Both the position numbers and the translations under genes were made by a program. From contig NZ_KB849239.1 of NCBI RefSeq assembly GCF_000368085.1, positions 3,437,715-3,501,714 of the forward strand: 64,000 bases of DNA, in the 5' to 3' direction. This document shows positions 48,139-57,742 of the stretch, in pieces; the first letter of the stretch is position 1, and the number at the start of each line of letters is the position of its first letter. The stretch is from Acinetobacter nosocomialis NIPH 2119 (lineage in GTDB: Bacteria > Pseudomonadota > Gammaproteobacteria > Pseudomonadales > Moraxellaceae). The notes below the pieces were generated by a model. It was not told the DNA's origin, made no database searches, and was given only the letters and a program-made list of their open reading frames with translations.

Positions 48139-48167
48139 AAAAAAGGGCGATGAGTCGCCCTTTTTTA
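48139..48167 (+). terminator. Terminator of the ast operon
   Basis: AAAAGGGCGA, loop TGAG, TCGCCCTTTTTT. It is symmetric and may also end the convergent gene at 48181. Confidence 0.93.
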
Positions 48168-48180
48168 TTGGTAACTTTAA

Positions 48181-48915
48181 TTAGTTAGTGCCAAAAAGGC
48201 CTTTAACGAAAGATTTCTTTTCAGTTTTTTGTGTAGAGCCTTGAGCCCCTGCATTTACGTTTGCATTTGCACTGATTCCAACCGGAGCAACATTAACACC
48301 AACATTTACGCCTGTTTGAGCGTTGACTGCATGAGCTGGTTGAGCTGCATTTAATTGTGCTTGAGCATCAGCTTTAGTACCCGCAACAAATTCTTTTTGC
48401 TCTGCTTGATTTTGAGCTACGCGAGCTTTAACTGCATCTACACGTGCTTGAGCATCAGCTTGTTTTTCAGCGCTAAATTCTTTTTGTTCAGCCTGTTTTT
48501 CAGCAACTTTAGTTTTTACTGCATCAAGATGTGCTTTTGTATCAGCTTTAGCTTCAACTGCTAAGTTTTTAGTACCTGTTGCAGCTTTAGTCGCTAAATT
48601 TTTTGTGCCTGTTGCTGCTTCAGTAGCAAAATGTTTAGTGCCTGTTACAGCATCAGAAGAAAGTTCAGCTACTTTTCCTGTTGTTTTTTTAGTTGCTTTA
48701 ACCGTAGTGTTAGCAGCTACATGACCAGCATGTTTTGCAGTGCTACCTACAGTATGTGCAGTATTTTTAACTGTATTTGTTACGCCACTAACAAGTCCAC
48801 CCGGTTGTACATTTACTTGAGCAGAAGCGTCTGCATTAATGCCCGCACTTTGTGCAAAAATAGAAGCAGAGGCAAGAACGCTTGCAGTCACGATAGCTGT
48901 TTTCATCATTTTCAT
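48181..48915 (-). CDS. Exported alanine/lysine-rich repeat protein
   Basis: A 244-residue exported protein of unknown function. Signal peptide residues 1-21 end SIFAQ. The middle (about residues 60-195) is a long run of amphipathic helix, with no Pro and many Ala, Lys, Thr and Glu. It contains ATGTKNLATKA-type 11-residue units and two longer repeats, DAVKTKVAEKQAEQKEF and DAVKARVAQNQAEQKEF, each followed by ADAQA. This looks like LEA-like or apolipoprotein-like helical repeats. The end (GVNVGVNVAPVGISANANVNAG) is Val/Asn/Gly-rich. AAGGA lies before the ATG at 48915. It may be a stress or surface protein. Confidence 0.75.
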   Translation of the reverse strand: MKMMKTAIVTASVLASASIFAQSAGINADASAQVNVQPGGLVSGVTNTVKNTAHTVGSTAKHAGHVAANTTVKATKKTTGKVAELSSDAVTGTKHFATEAATGTKNLATKAATGTKNLAVEAKADTKAHLDAVKTKVAEKQAEQKEFSAEKQADAQARVDAVKARVAQNQAEQKEFVAGTKADAQAQLNAAQPAHAVNAQTGVNVGVNVAPVGISANANVNAGAQGSTQKTEKKSFVKGLFGTN

Positions 48916-49495
48916 TGCGATATCCTTCAAAGAATATACCCTTTTAGTGAGGTATTTCATAAACGCAATCGCATCATATCTAAGGCTTGATTCGCTTGGG
49001 AATCACCTTAATCAAAACGTTACAACAGCATTACAGTCATTCAACACATTAGGGAGAAATTGTGGAGAAAAGAAAATATTAATAATAAAGTGAAATAGAT
49101 ACCGATATTTTATGATTTAAAAACGAGCAAAATACTTTTCGTCTTTTTCTTTTCTAAAATAAAAATACCCAAAAATATTTAACATGACCATTTTTCTATA
49201 TCTATAAAGATGATTCTTTTTTCATTTTTTATTCGAGATAACGGCATAGTTATTGCTTATTATGAGAATAAGGTGCTTTTTGGCGCTTTTTTGAACCATA
49301 TTCTGCCAGAAATATAAACGTAAAGGGCAGAACTGTATTTTTGCTTATTCGGGAAAAGATGATTTTGCTTTTCTCATGTTTATATATTTCATGAAATAGA
49401 AATTTCACATGAAATATAACTTAAGAAATAGTGCTTTATTTCGAATAATCAAAAATAAATATAGATGTCTATAAACAAAATAACAGAGATCTTAA
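48916..49495 (+). promoter_or_regulatory. Intergenic region with an inverted repeat
   Basis: About 580 bp without a credible gene. The notable element is an inverted repeat at 49383-49418. The rest is A+T-rich and should include the promoters for the repeat protein (minus strand) and for the small membrane protein and subtilase (plus strand). Confidence 0.4.
49383..49418 (+). repeat. 11-bp inverted repeat upstream of the subtilase operon
   Basis: TATATTTCATG (49383-49393) and CATGAAATATA (49408-49418) are perfect 11-bp arms with 14 bp between. TTTCATGAAA lies within it, so half-sites repeat. It begins 113 bp before the next gene and could bind a dimeric regulator. Confidence 0.55.
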
Positions 49496-49807
49496 ATGAT
49501 GAAAATTATTGCTTCCCTTTTCATATTGGTCGGCTTAGTCGCCGTTGTTCTCTATTTTAAGCCAACAAACGGTGCATCTGAGGTGTTCAATTCTGCTTTA
49601 AACAAGTCGAATTCATCACAACCAGACACTTCATCTTTACTTTCTAAACTTAAGGAGCCTGCTCAACCTAAAAACTTATCTTTAAATTCAACTCAACCCA
49701 AACCCGTATCAGAAGATACTGTTCCTTTTTATGACACAAAAAGTGATCCTTCGATTCAACCGATTGATCCAGAAAAAGATCCAGCAAATGAAATAAAAGC
49801 GAAATAA
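49496..49807 (+). CDS. Small proline-rich membrane-anchored protein
   Basis: A 103-residue protein with one N-terminal hydrophobic helix (MKIIASLFILVGLVAVVLYF, about 2-21) and an exported tail rich in Ser, Pro, Lys and Asp (KEPAQPKNLSLNSTQPKP...PIDPEKDPANEIKAK), probably unfolded. I know no homologue. It lies 35 bp upstream of the subtilase gene on the same strand, so the two are likely one operon. It may be an anchor, chaperone or substrate of the protease. Confidence 0.65.
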   Translation: MMKIIASLFILVGLVAVVLYFKPTNGASEVFNSALNKSNSSQPDTSSLLSKLKEPAQPKNLSLNSTQPKPVSEDTVPFYDTKSDPSIQPIDPEKDPANEIKAK

Positions 49808-49842
49808 GTAAATTGTTAGTTGAAAAACTACGGAGAAAAATA

Positions 49843-51174
49843 ATGCAAAGTAAAACGTTATTTCTATTAGGTCTATGTACGATCTTAAGTACAACTGCAT
49901 CCGCTGTTCCTTTGGACGCTAAAGGTGCCAAACAGCAGTTAAATCAAGCAGCAAAACAAAAAGTATTTCAGGGTAAAATTAACTTAGATACTTTGGTTAC
50001 CAATGAATCTAATGATCTTATTGTTGAATACAATATTCCTTCGGAAAGTGTGGCTACAGGTTTGGAACGGCGAAGTTATATTGCTGCAAATAAAAAGAAT
50101 ATCCAGTCAAGGTTTAATCGTGGTGTAGGGGTACAAGTACTTCGGGACTACAATAATTTACCTATAGCTTTTTACCGAATTAGTAATAAAGAAGCTTTGG
50201 TTGATTTGCTTAATGATCCGAACGTTAAGGCTGTATATCCAAACCGGATTAATCAGGCGACAACCATGGAAAGTTTGCCTTTAATTAACCAGCCTCAAGC
50301 TAATACCAAAGGCTTTAATGGAACTGGTTCCAGTGTGGCTGTGCTTGATACGGGGGTAAATTACTTACATTCGGATTTTGGTTGTACAGCAGTTAATTCA
50401 CCTTCAAGTACGTGCCGTGTCGTTTATGCATTTGATAGTGCCCCAGATGATGGCTCACTTGACGATAATGGTCATGGTAGTAATGTTTCAGCGATTGTGT
50501 CTAAAGTTGCCACCAAAACAAAAATTATTGGAATAGACGTTTTTCGGTCAGGTTCAGCCTATGATAGCGATATCCTTGCAGGGATTAACTGGGCAGTAAA
50601 TAACGCTAAAACATACAATATTAAAGCGATCAATTTAAGTCTTGGTATTCCTGGTGTTAAATACAAATCTGAATGTAGTAATAGTAGTTATGCAACGGCG
50701 TTCGCAAATGCGCGAGCTGCTGGGGTAGTACCAGTAGTTGCATCAGGTAACGATGCATTTCCTGATGGTATTTCTTCACCTGCTTGTGTTGCTGGAGCGG
50801 TAAGAGTAGGTGCTGTATATGATAGTAATATTGGTGGTGTTTCATGGGGGAACCCAGTGAAATGTTCTGACCCAACCACGGCAGCGGACAAGGTGGCATG
50901 TTTTAGTAACGGGGGCAGTCTTGTGACTTTATTGGCACCAGGGGCAATGATTACTGCGGGTGGTTATACTATGGGAGGTACTTCTCAAGCCACGCCACAT
51001 GTGGCTGGCGCAATTGCGTTATTAAGAGCAAACAGTGTTACACCAACTGAAACTATTGATCAGACCATTAATCGTTTAAAAACCACGGGTAAACCTATTA
51101 CAGATTCAAGAACAGGTTTGGTTTTCCCACGTATTGATTTACTGGCGGCAACCAATGGTTTAACCGTTAACTAA
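49843..51174 (+). CDS. Secreted S8 (subtilisin-like) serine protease
   Basis: A 443-residue preproprotease. A signal peptide (about 1-22, STTASA) is followed by a pro-region (around 25-130, with an inhibitor I9-like pattern FYRISNKEALVDLLNDPNVKAVYPN). The catalytic domain has Asp169 (VAVLDTGVN), His211 (DDNGHGSNVSAI), the oxyanion Asn in VVASGND, and Ser381 (GGTSQATPHVAGA). Cysteines in the domain (GCTAVNSPSSTC, SPACVAG, VKCSDPT, KVACFSN) suggest disulfides. The ATG at 49843 is preceded by GGAGAA. Secreted A. baumannii subtilases such as PKF are linked to serum resistance; whether this is PKF I cannot say. Confidence 0.9.
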   Translation: MQSKTLFLLGLCTILSTTASAVPLDAKGAKQQLNQAAKQKVFQGKINLDTLVTNESNDLIVEYNIPSESVATGLERRSYIAANKKNIQSRFNRGVGVQVLRDYNNLPIAFYRISNKEALVDLLNDPNVKAVYPNRINQATTMESLPLINQPQANTKGFNGTGSSVAVLDTGVNYLHSDFGCTAVNSPSSTCRVVYAFDSAPDDGSLDDNGHGSNVSAIVSKVATKTKIIGIDVFRSGSAYDSDILAGINWAVNNAKTYNIKAINLSLGIPGVKYKSECSNSSYATAFANARAAGVVPVVASGNDAFPDGISSPACVAGAVRVGAVYDSNIGGVSWGNPVKCSDPTTAADKVACFSNGGSLVTLLAPGAMITAGGYTMGGTSQATPHVAGAIALLRANSVTPTETIDQTINRLKTTGKPITDSRTGLVFPRIDLLAATNGLTVN

Positions 51175-51225
51175 ATAGCATATTTATAATTTCTTATTAG
51201 GTCCAAGAAATTTAAATGGCTAGGG

Positions 51226-51263
51226 CTCGTTGCAAAAGATTACTTCTGCAACGAGTTTTTTTT
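51226..51263 (+). terminator. Terminator of the subtilase gene
   Basis: CTCGTTGCA and TGCAACGAG form a 9-bp stem around a 12-nt loop, followed by eight T residues. Confidence 0.9.
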
Positions 51264-51274
51264 ATGGGAGTTTT

Positions 51275-51706
51275 TTAACCACACTTCGCTAAATTGGCTT
51301 TACTAAAATTGCTCTGTAGCTTTTTAAAATTATTTTGAATTGCGGGATCTTGGATATTAAAAGTGATTGAACTTTTCGTTGTTGAGTTGATGGCTTGACT
51401 TAATATGCCAGAAGAATCTGGATATTGCTCCGTAAATGATTGAGCTGAAATTAACCCTTTATTGTTAAAAATCCAGTGCTCAGTAACTTGGCCACCACCT
51501 AAATAACCTGTAAATTCAATCATACAAGCTTGTTTATCGTGTTTAATGAGTTTGGCTACATTACCTGTCGTGGTGGGATAAGCTTCAATATTAGTATCTT
51601 GTTCTAAAACTTGTGCCTGAGAATAAGAAGAAACGGATTTTGTGGTTGCACAAGCAGTTAGTGCTACACAGCAGAGTGTTGAAAAGAGAAGTTTTTGACT
51701 ATTCAT
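51275..51706 (-). CDS. Small lipoprotein of unknown function
   Basis: A 143-residue lipoprotein: signal peptide MNSQKLLFSTLCCVALTAC with lipidated Cys19. The mature part is mixed alpha/beta with a central KHDKQACMIEFTGYLGGGQVTEHWIFNNKGLIS segment and a last Cys two residues from the end. I do not recognise the family. GAGGA is 9 nt before the ATG at 51706 but abuts the ATG at 51715, so 51706 is preferred. It is convergent with the subtilase. Confidence 0.72.
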   Translation of the reverse strand: MNSQKLLFSTLCCVALTACATTKSVSSYSQAQVLEQDTNIEAYPTTTGNVAKLIKHDKQACMIEFTGYLGGGQVTEHWIFNNKGLISAQSFTEQYPDSSGILSQAINSTTKSSITFNIQDPAIQNNFKKLQSNFSKANLAKCG

Positions 51707-51792
51707 AAGGCACATTCCTCGCTCTTTGTAGTATTTTTAAATGTCTATATTTTTTAAAAAGCGCGAAATGATCGCGCTATTCAAACTCAAAC

Positions 51793-52212
51793 TTAATTGG
51801 TCGTCGTGCTAGATTTGCTTAACTCGCCTTGTTCAATTGGTATGTTTTGGCCATTTCGGCTACTAGTAATATTTTGTTTGGCTTGTTCTATTTTCTGTTC
51901 AGTAAACACTTTCGCTGTATCTGCTTTTTGTTGAACGACCTCTGCTTTTTCAGCTGTAAATTCTTTAGTACTTTGCCATTTTTCACTAATTTTTTGTGAA
52001 GTGTTTTCGGAAGCACCTTGAATAGAATCTCCTAAATTTTGTATGCCTTTTCCTGTTTTATATAATAGAACACGTCCTAAACTTGGATTGTCACCATAAG
52101 GTTGCGTCTTAGGTGCTACTTCATTTACTTGTTGTGTCTGTGTTGTTTCAGCAAAAAGGGTTGATGAGGCCAGTATAGAGCTTGCAACGCATAACACTTG
52201 TAAGGTTTTCAT
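51793..52212 (-). CDS. Small exported coiled-coil protein
   Basis: A 139-residue protein with signal peptide MKTLQVLCVASSILASSTLFA, then a linker and a long amphipathic helix (GKGIQNLGDSIQGASEN...SEKWQSTKEFTAEKAEVVQQKADTAKVFTEQKIEQAKQN). The heptad-like helix with EFTAEKA resembles EFSAEKQA in the repeat protein at 48181, though the two are not clearly homologous. Function is unknown. ATG at 52212 follows GGGAG. Confidence 0.7.
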   Translation of the reverse strand: MKTLQVLCVASSILASSTLFAETTQTQQVNEVAPKTQPYGDNPSLGRVLLYKTGKGIQNLGDSIQGASENTSQKISEKWQSTKEFTAEKAEVVQQKADTAKVFTEQKIEQAKQNITSSRNGQNIPIEQGELSKSSTTTN

Positions 52213-52357
52213 TTGGATCAATCTCCCCAATTACTTTAAAAGTTGAAGTGCTGATCTTACTGTTAAAAATAAATCTTGTGCAGGCATGTGATAAAACCCA
52301 TACGATTTAATTACGAGAATTCATCATTTAACAGCAATTGACTTACTCTTCTGAGAC

Positions 52358-53224
52358 TTATAAATAAAATTCAGACTTGATAAGTTCTATAAACGTATCT
52401 CTTGCTTTATGGTTGCTCACGTTTTTATGCCAGAAAAAGTGATTTTGCATAAAGGCAAGATGTTCAAACTTATAGCTTTGAATATGAGCTAAATTTTTAT
52501 ATTGCTCATAAATACTCTTAGGGACTAAAGCCACACCAGAACCTGCACTCACACAACCAATAATCGTGGCATAACTGGTAATGCTGGTGATGGGAAGTGA
52601 AATATTCTTGAGTTTAAGCCATTCTTCTAAAGCTGCACGGTAAGGGCAGCCTTCAGTCCACATAAAAATTTCTTTACCAATCAGATCTTCTTGGCAATGA
52701 ATTTCACCCAAAGAGTGAGATGCAATCAAGACCATGTCTTCTTGGTAAATACTGAGTTTATTCAGCATCGGAAATTCAATATTACCTGCGACAATTGCAC
52801 CATCAAGTTTGTGCTGAGAAATATCAACTAATAACTGTTTCCATGTGCCAGTAATAATTTGAATAGAAACCTCAGGGTAGCGTTGATGATATTTTGCAAG
52901 TAAGTTGGGCAGGCGAGTTGTAGCAGAAGATTCAATAGCTCCAATTTTGAGCGGGCCAGAGGGAGGTGCATCTGGATGAATACTTCGTTTGGCTTCATCG
53001 CATAGCGCTAAAATTTTATGGCAATAATCGAGAAAGATTTCTCCTGACGGTGTGAGTTTTAAAGCTTTCCCTTCACGATAAAACAATGGTGCGCCGAGTT
53101 CTTCTTCAAGCTGCTTAATGCGTGTAGTGATATTGGATGGTACGCAATGTAGTTGTAGTGATGCTTTAACCATGGTCCCGCATTCAACCACGGTCTGAAA
53201 CATTTTTAACTGGGTAATATCCAT
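52358..53224 (-). CDS. LysR-family transcriptional regulator
   Basis: A 288-residue LTTR with the N-terminal winged HTH (MDITQLKMFQTVVECGTMVKASLQLHCVPSNITTRIKQLEEELGAPLFYREGKALKLTPSG, residues 1-60) and a periplasmic-binding-like effector domain (PLKIGAIESSATTRLPNLLAKYHQ... and on). The effector resembles that of regulators for amino acid and organic acid exporters. It is divergent from a DMT transporter, which it probably controls, as LTTRs often regulate their divergent neighbour. The effector is unknown. Confidence 0.9.
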   Translation of the reverse strand: MDITQLKMFQTVVECGTMVKASLQLHCVPSNITTRIKQLEEELGAPLFYREGKALKLTPSGEIFLDYCHKILALCDEAKRSIHPDAPPSGPLKIGAIESSATTRLPNLLAKYHQRYPEVSIQIITGTWKQLLVDISQHKLDGAIVAGNIEFPMLNKLSIYQEDMVLIASHSLGEIHCQEDLIGKEIFMWTEGCPYRAALEEWLKLKNISLPITSITSYATIIGCVSAGSGVALVPKSIYEQYKNLAHIQSYKFEHLAFMQNHFFWHKNVSNHKARDTFIELIKSEFYL

Positions 53225-53332
53225 ATTTAATCATTCACTTTTAATGAATATTTGACTCAATATAAGTTAATTTTATTCAACTATCTATGTGCATATGATG
53301 AAAGAGTTCCATTTCATTAGTGCAGATTTAAC

Positions 53333-54235
53333 ATGGCAATTTCTCTTGCTGCGGAAACCCAGCCTCCAGCTTTTAAGCTTTACTTATGTATTGCTATTAC
53401 TGTCTTTTGTTGGGGGTATTCACCTATTGGTGTACATAGTGCCTTGCATTCATATACACCGCAGCATATTGCCTTGCTCCGTTTTTTGATTGCATCTGTT
53501 TTTTTACTGCTTTTGGTTATGAAAAAAGGAATTCAGCCATTAAAGTGGAAAGATGCTCCTGCACTTGCTGTATTAGGTTTTTTCTCTGTAACGCTACATC
53601 ACTTACTTATAAATACCGGGCAGCAATATGTAACTGCTGTTGCTTCCAGCATTTTAAGTCAATCTATTCCGCTATTCACTTTTATTATTTCAGCTTTACT
53701 TTTTAAAGAAAAAATTCGTTTCAAACAGTGGTTGTGTATTTTGCTGGGCCTTTGTGGCGCCGTGTTGGTGGTTAGTGGAGATCATGGTTTTGGTGTGCCG
53801 AGCCCTTATAGTTTGTTGATTGTTTTAGCTGCAATTGCATGGGGGCTTTATTTTAATTTATATAAAAAATTTGCCTTAAATTATGATGCCTTGAGCATGA
53901 TGTGCTACATCATTTGGTTCGGGACCATTCCTTTATTATTTTATAGTGCTCATTTACCTAGTGAAATTTTACATGCTACTTGGCAAGCCAATATGTCAGT
54001 TATCTTATTGGGTATTTTCCCAAGTGCAATGGCTTATGTACTTTGGGGATATGTACTTAAAAATATGCCGTTAACGATTGCATCGAATTTTTTATATTGT
54101 TCACCCATTGTGGCAATGAGTTTAGCGGTTCTTTTCTTAAATGAAAAACCGTCAATGATGGTCCTGCTAGGTGGAGTAATTATTGTGGGGAGTTTGGTAT
54201 GGATGAATTGGGGGAATAGGCGTACTATCGAATAA
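53333..54235 (+). CDS. EamA-family DMT transporter
   Basis: A 300-residue ten-helix inner-membrane exporter with two EamA halves: YLCIAITVFCWGYSPIGVHSALHSYTPQHIALLRFLIASVFLLLLV, SILSQSIPLFTFIISALLFKEKIRFKQWLCILLGLCGAVLVV and, in the second half, IFPSAMAYVLWGYVLKNMPLTIASNFLYCSPIVAMSLAVLFLNEKP. It is not close to the two RhtA-like paralogues near 20 kb. Divergent LysR gene suggests inducible export of a metabolite, unknown. An ATG at 53333 overlaps no other gene. Confidence 0.88.
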   Translation: MAISLAAETQPPAFKLYLCIAITVFCWGYSPIGVHSALHSYTPQHIALLRFLIASVFLLLLVMKKGIQPLKWKDAPALAVLGFFSVTLHHLLINTGQQYVTAVASSILSQSIPLFTFIISALLFKEKIRFKQWLCILLGLCGAVLVVSGDHGFGVPSPYSLLIVLAAIAWGLYFNLYKKFALNYDALSMMCYIIWFGTIPLLFYSAHLPSEILHATWQANMSVILLGIFPSAMAYVLWGYVLKNMPLTIASNFLYCSPIVAMSLAVLFLNEKPSMMVLLGGVIIVGSLVWMNWGNRRTIE

Positions 54236-54270
54236 GCTATATCATGCGCTACTTGCTTTAAGAGAATGAG

Positions 54271-54555
54271 ATGATTGTTGTTACTTTAACTTATAAAAAA
54301 CCGTTAGCCGAAGTTGATGCAGTGCTAAAAGAACATATCGCATTTTTAGATCATTACTATGAGCAAAAGAAATTTCTGGCATCAGGTCGCCGCGAAAATA
54401 GAGTAGGTGGGGTAATTTTGGTTCTCAGCTCTTCTATTCAAGAAGCCGAGGAAATCATGAAAAATGATCCATTTTATATTCATGATGTGGCCAATTATGA
54501 TTTTATGTGGTTTGAGCCGTCAAAAAGTTTAGAAGAAATTAAAGAGCTTATTTAA
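54271..54555 (+). CDS. YciI-family protein
   Basis: A 94-residue ferredoxin-like alpha-beta protein: MIVVTLTYKKPLAEVDAVLKEHIAFLDHYYEQKKFLASGR, then GGVILVLSSSIQEAEEIMKNDPFYIHDVANYDFMWFEPS. The conserved His (LKEHIAFL) and Asp (KNDPF) match YciI. These proteins are related to muconolactone isomerase-type dehydrohalogenases but most have unknown function. It follows the DMT transporter by 35 bp. Confidence 0.88.
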   Translation: MIVVTLTYKKPLAEVDAVLKEHIAFLDHYYEQKKFLASGRRENRVGGVILVLSSSIQEAEEIMKNDPFYIHDVANYDFMWFEPSKSLEEIKELI

Positions 54556-54561
54556 CTCAAA

Positions 54562-54594
54562 AAATAAAGGGATCTATAAAAGATCCCTTTATTT
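54562..54594 (+). terminator. Shared terminator between the YciI gene and glyS
   Basis: AAATAAAGGGATC and GATCCCTTTATTT form a 13-bp stem around TATAAAA. It lies between convergent genes. Confidence 0.88.
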
Positions 54595-54606
54595 AAAAAG
54601 AACTAA

Positions 54607-56676
54607 TTAACCCTGTAACACACTTACATCAGCCACAGCAGTAAACAAGTTACGTAACTGAGCCAATAAACGTAAACGATTTGCTTTCAGTTCAGCATCA
54701 TCTGCCATTACCATTACGCCATCAAAGAATGCATCAATCGGCGCGCGAAGTGCTGCAAGCTTAGAAAGGGCGGCAGTGTAGTCTTTTGCTGCAAGTAATG
54801 GTTCAACTACAGGTGTCACTGCTTGAAGCTCAGCAAATAATGCTTTTTCAGCATCTTCAACCAAGTTCGCTTCAACAACAGAACCTTCTGGTGCTGCTTC
54901 TTTGGCAAGAATGTTAGCAACACGTTTATTTGCAGCAGCAAGTGCAGCAGCTTCAGGTAATGTGCGGAAGTGGTTAACAGCATTTACGCGCTTGTCAAAA
55001 TCAAGTGGAGATTTTGGTGCAAGAGCCTGAACTGCTTGAAGTACGTCAACAGCAACGCCTTGGTCTTCGTACTTGGCACGGTAACGACCTTCCAAGAATG
55101 CAACCGCATCAGCACGAGTCTTGTCGTGGTCTTTAACGATATCGCCATAACCTTGAAGTGCAAGATTTACTAACTCTTCAATTGTTACGTCTAGCTCATT
55201 TTCAATGATTAAACGTAAGATACCAATTGCTGAACGACGAAGAGCAAACGGATCTTTAGAGCCTGTTGGCGCTTGTCCAATACCGAAAATACCAACCAGC
55301 GTATCTAAACGGTCAGCAAGGGCAATGGTTGTACCTGTTTTGGTTTTTGGTAAAACATCACCCGCAAATTTTGGTAAATATTGCTCACCTAAAGCTTCAG
55401 AAACTTCAGTGTTTTCACCTTCAATACGTGCGTAGTAAGTACCCGCAATACCTTGAAGTTCTGGGAATTCACCAACAAGCTCAGACGTTAAGTCGCATTT
55501 AGCAAGTAATGCGGCTTTTTCAGCATCAGCTGGGTTTGCACCAGTGATTGAAGATAATGCAACAGCAAGTTTTGCAATACGTGTTGATTTGTCCCAAAGC
55601 GTCCCAAGCTGTGCTTGGAATACCATGTTTGCTAGTTTTTCTTTACGAGATGCAAGCGGTTGCTTTTGATCTTGTAAGAAGAAGAACTCAGCATCAGACA
55701 AACGAGGGCGAACAACTTTTTCGTTACCTTCAATAATTTGAGTCGGGTCTTTAGACTCAATGTTTGAAACAGTAATGAAGTAAGGTTGTAATTTACCTTC
55801 CGCATTGATCAAACAGAAATATTTCTGGTTGTCTTGCATTGTCGTAATAAGTGCTTCTTGAGGAACAGCTAAATAGCGCTCTTCAAAAGTTGCACGTAAA
55901 GCTACAGGCCATTCAACCAGACTTGTTACTTCATCAAGTAAGTCAGCTGGAACAATTGCAGTCGCGTTAACTTCATCAGCTAACTTTTTCACTTGTTCTT
56001 GTATGGTTGCCTGACGCTTTTCAAAGTTCACAACAACGTAAGCTTTTTCTAAAGCAGCCAAGTAGTCATTTGCATGCGCTAAAGTTACAGCTTCAGGTGC
56101 ATGGAAACGGTGACCATAAGTCACATTGCCAGCTTTATGATCTTGAATAGTCGCGTCAACAATTTGGTCGTCTTTGAGTAAGACAACCCATTTCACTGGA
56201 CGTACAAATTCGGTACGGCTTGCAGCAGAACGCATGCGCTTAGCAATTGGTAAATTGTCTAATGCAGTTTGTAAAATCTGTGGAAGTAAAGCGTCAAGGC
56301 TTTGACCTTTCACATCTTTTAAATAGCAAACTTTTTCAACTTTACCTGCTTGGAAAGTAGAAAGCTGATCAGCAGTAATGCCTTGACCACGCATAAAGCC
56401 TTCAAGTGCTTTAGTCGGTTTGCCTTCTGCATCGTAAGCTGCTTGAACAGCAGGGCCGTCAAAACGTTTTTGTGTATCCGCTTGCGCAGCATCTACATCC
56501 ACAATTTTAAGCGCTAAACGACGTGGAGCAGCATAAGCTTCAACAGATGCGAAGTTTAAACCTGCTTCATTTAAGCCTTTTACAGTTTCTGCTTGTAGTG
56601 CATCACGTAATGTTTTTAAGCTTTTTGGTGGAAGCTCTTCACAGCCAAGTTCGAATAAAACAGTATGTTTGCTCAT
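54607..56676 (-). CDS. glyS: Glycyl-tRNA synthetase beta subunit
   Basis: Beta chain of the bacterial alpha2-beta2 GlyRS, which recognises tRNA-Gly and supports aminoacylation by GlyQ. The 689-residue protein begins [25 protein letters not shown], contains [36 protein letters not shown], and ends in a helical anticodon-binding region with [14 protein letters not shown]. The normal length is about 690. Its start overlaps the glyQ stop by one base (TAATG). Confidence 0.97.
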   Translation of the reverse strand: MSKHTVLFELGCEELPPKSLKTLRDALQAETVKGLNEAGLNFASVEAYAAPRRLALKIVDVDAAQADTQKRFDGPAVQAAYDAEGKPTKALEGFMRGQGITADQLSTFQAGKVEKVCYLKDVKGQSLDALLPQILQTALDNLPIAKRMRSAASRTEFVRPVKWVVLLKDDQIVDATIQDHKAGNVTYGHRFHAPEAVTLAHANDYLAALEKAYVVVNFEKRQATIQEQVKKLADEVNATAIVPADLLDEVTSLVEWPVALRATFEERYLAVPQEALITTMQDNQKYFCLINAEGKLQPYFITVSNIESKDPTQIIEGNEKVVRPRLSDAEFFFLQDQKQPLASRKEKLANMVFQAQLGTLWDKSTRIAKLAVALSSITGANPADAEKAALLAKCDLTSELVGEFPELQGIAGTYYARIEGENTEVSEALGEQYLPKFAGDVLPKTKTGTTIALADRLDTLVGIFGIGQAPTGSKDPFALRRSAIGILRLIIENELDVTIEELVNLALQGYGDIVKDHDKTRADAVAFLEGRYRAKYEDQGVAVDVLQAVQALAPKSPLDFDKRVNAVNHFRTLPEAAALAAANKRVANILAKEAAPEGSVVEANLVEDAEKALFAELQAVTPVVEPLLAAKDYTAALSKLAALRAPIDAFFDGVMVMADDAELKANRLRLLAQLRNLFTAVADVSVLQG

Positions 56677-57653
56677 TAGTTTTTCTCCGCCTTTGCTGCT
56701 TCACTTTCAGCTTGTGCTTTTAGCTGTGCCAATACTTCATCACGTAAATGCGGTTCTGCCATTGGGAAGCCAAGTTCTGCACGCGCTTGTACATAACTTT
56801 GTGCAATTGCGCGTGCCAAAGTACGTACACGTAAAATGTAACGCTGACGCTCAGTCACAGAAATTGCACCACGTGCATCAAGCAAGTTAAAGGTATGAGA
56901 CGCTTTAACAACTTGCTCATAAGCTGGAAGTGGAAGTTTAGCTTCCATTAAACGGTTTGCTTCTGACTCGTAGAAATCAAACAGTTCAAATAGTTTGTCA
57001 ACTGGAGCGTATTCAAAGTTATAAGTCGATTGCTCAACTTCATTTTGATGGAATACGTCGCCGTAAGTTACCGTGCCGAATTGGCCTTTCGTCCAAACAA
57101 GGTCATATACCGAATCAACACCCTGTAGGTACATTGCAAGACGTTCTAAACCGTAAGTGATTTCGCCTGTTACTGGGTAGCATTCAACACCACCAACTTG
57201 TTGGAAGTAAGTGAACTGAGTTACTTCCATACCGTTAAGCCAAACTTCCCAACCTAAGCCCCAAGCCCCAAGAGTTGGAGATTCCCAGTTGTCTTCTACG
57301 AAACGGATATCGTGAGTAAGCGTATCAATCCCGATTGCTTTTAAAGAATCAAGATAAAGCTGCTGGATGTTGTCTGGGTTTGGCTTAAGTACCACTTGGA
57401 ACTGATAGTAGTGTTGCAAACGGTTCGGGTTTTCACCGTAGCGGCCATCTTTTGGACGACGTGAAGGTTGAACGTATGCCGCGTTCCAAGTCTCTGGCCC
57501 TAAAGCACGTAAGAATGTTGCGGTGTGGAATGTTCCAGCGCCCATTTCCATGTCGTAAGGTTGTAGTACGACGCAGCCTTGTTCGGCCCAATAGTTTTGT
57601 AGGGCAAGAATTAAGCCCTGAAATGTATCAATGTGCGAGATGGCGCGACTCAT
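56676..57653 (-). CDS. glyQ: Glycyl-tRNA synthetase alpha subunit
   Basis: Catalytic chain of GlyRS, forming Gly-AMP and Gly-tRNA. The 325-residue protein has [50 protein letters not shown] N-terminus (here [42 protein letters not shown]), [32 protein letters not shown] and a C-terminal charged tail. It is upstream of and coupled to glyS. Confidence 0.97.
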   Translation of the reverse strand: MSRAISHIDTFQGLILALQNYWAEQGCVVLQPYDMEMGAGTFHTATFLRALGPETWNAAYVQPSRRPKDGRYGENPNRLQHYYQFQVVLKPNPDNIQQLYLDSLKAIGIDTLTHDIRFVEDNWESPTLGAWGLGWEVWLNGMEVTQFTYFQQVGGVECYPVTGEITYGLERLAMYLQGVDSVYDLVWTKGQFGTVTYGDVFHQNEVEQSTYNFEYAPVDKLFELFDFYESEANRLMEAKLPLPAYEQVVKASHTFNLLDARGAISVTERQRYILRVRTLARAIAQSYVQARAELGFPMAEPHLRDEVLAQLKAQAESEAAKAEKN

Positions 57654-57742
57654 GTAGCATCCACGAATTTATGAGAAAAATTGCCCCTAAGTATAAGGAT
57701 TTTGTAGGGGAGTGGCAAAGGCTTAATCAAATGAATACGTGA

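Noticed and set aside
48355..48990. Plus-strand ORFs opposite the repeat protein, rich in Cys/Phe/Ser
   Set aside because: They are mirror frames of the Ala/Lys codon pattern on the minus strand; the minus-strand frame has the signal peptide and ribosome-binding site.
49260..49300. AAGGTGCTTTTTGGCGCTTTTTT looked like a terminator
   Set aside because: The GGTGC and GGCGC segments do not base-pair, so there is no stem.
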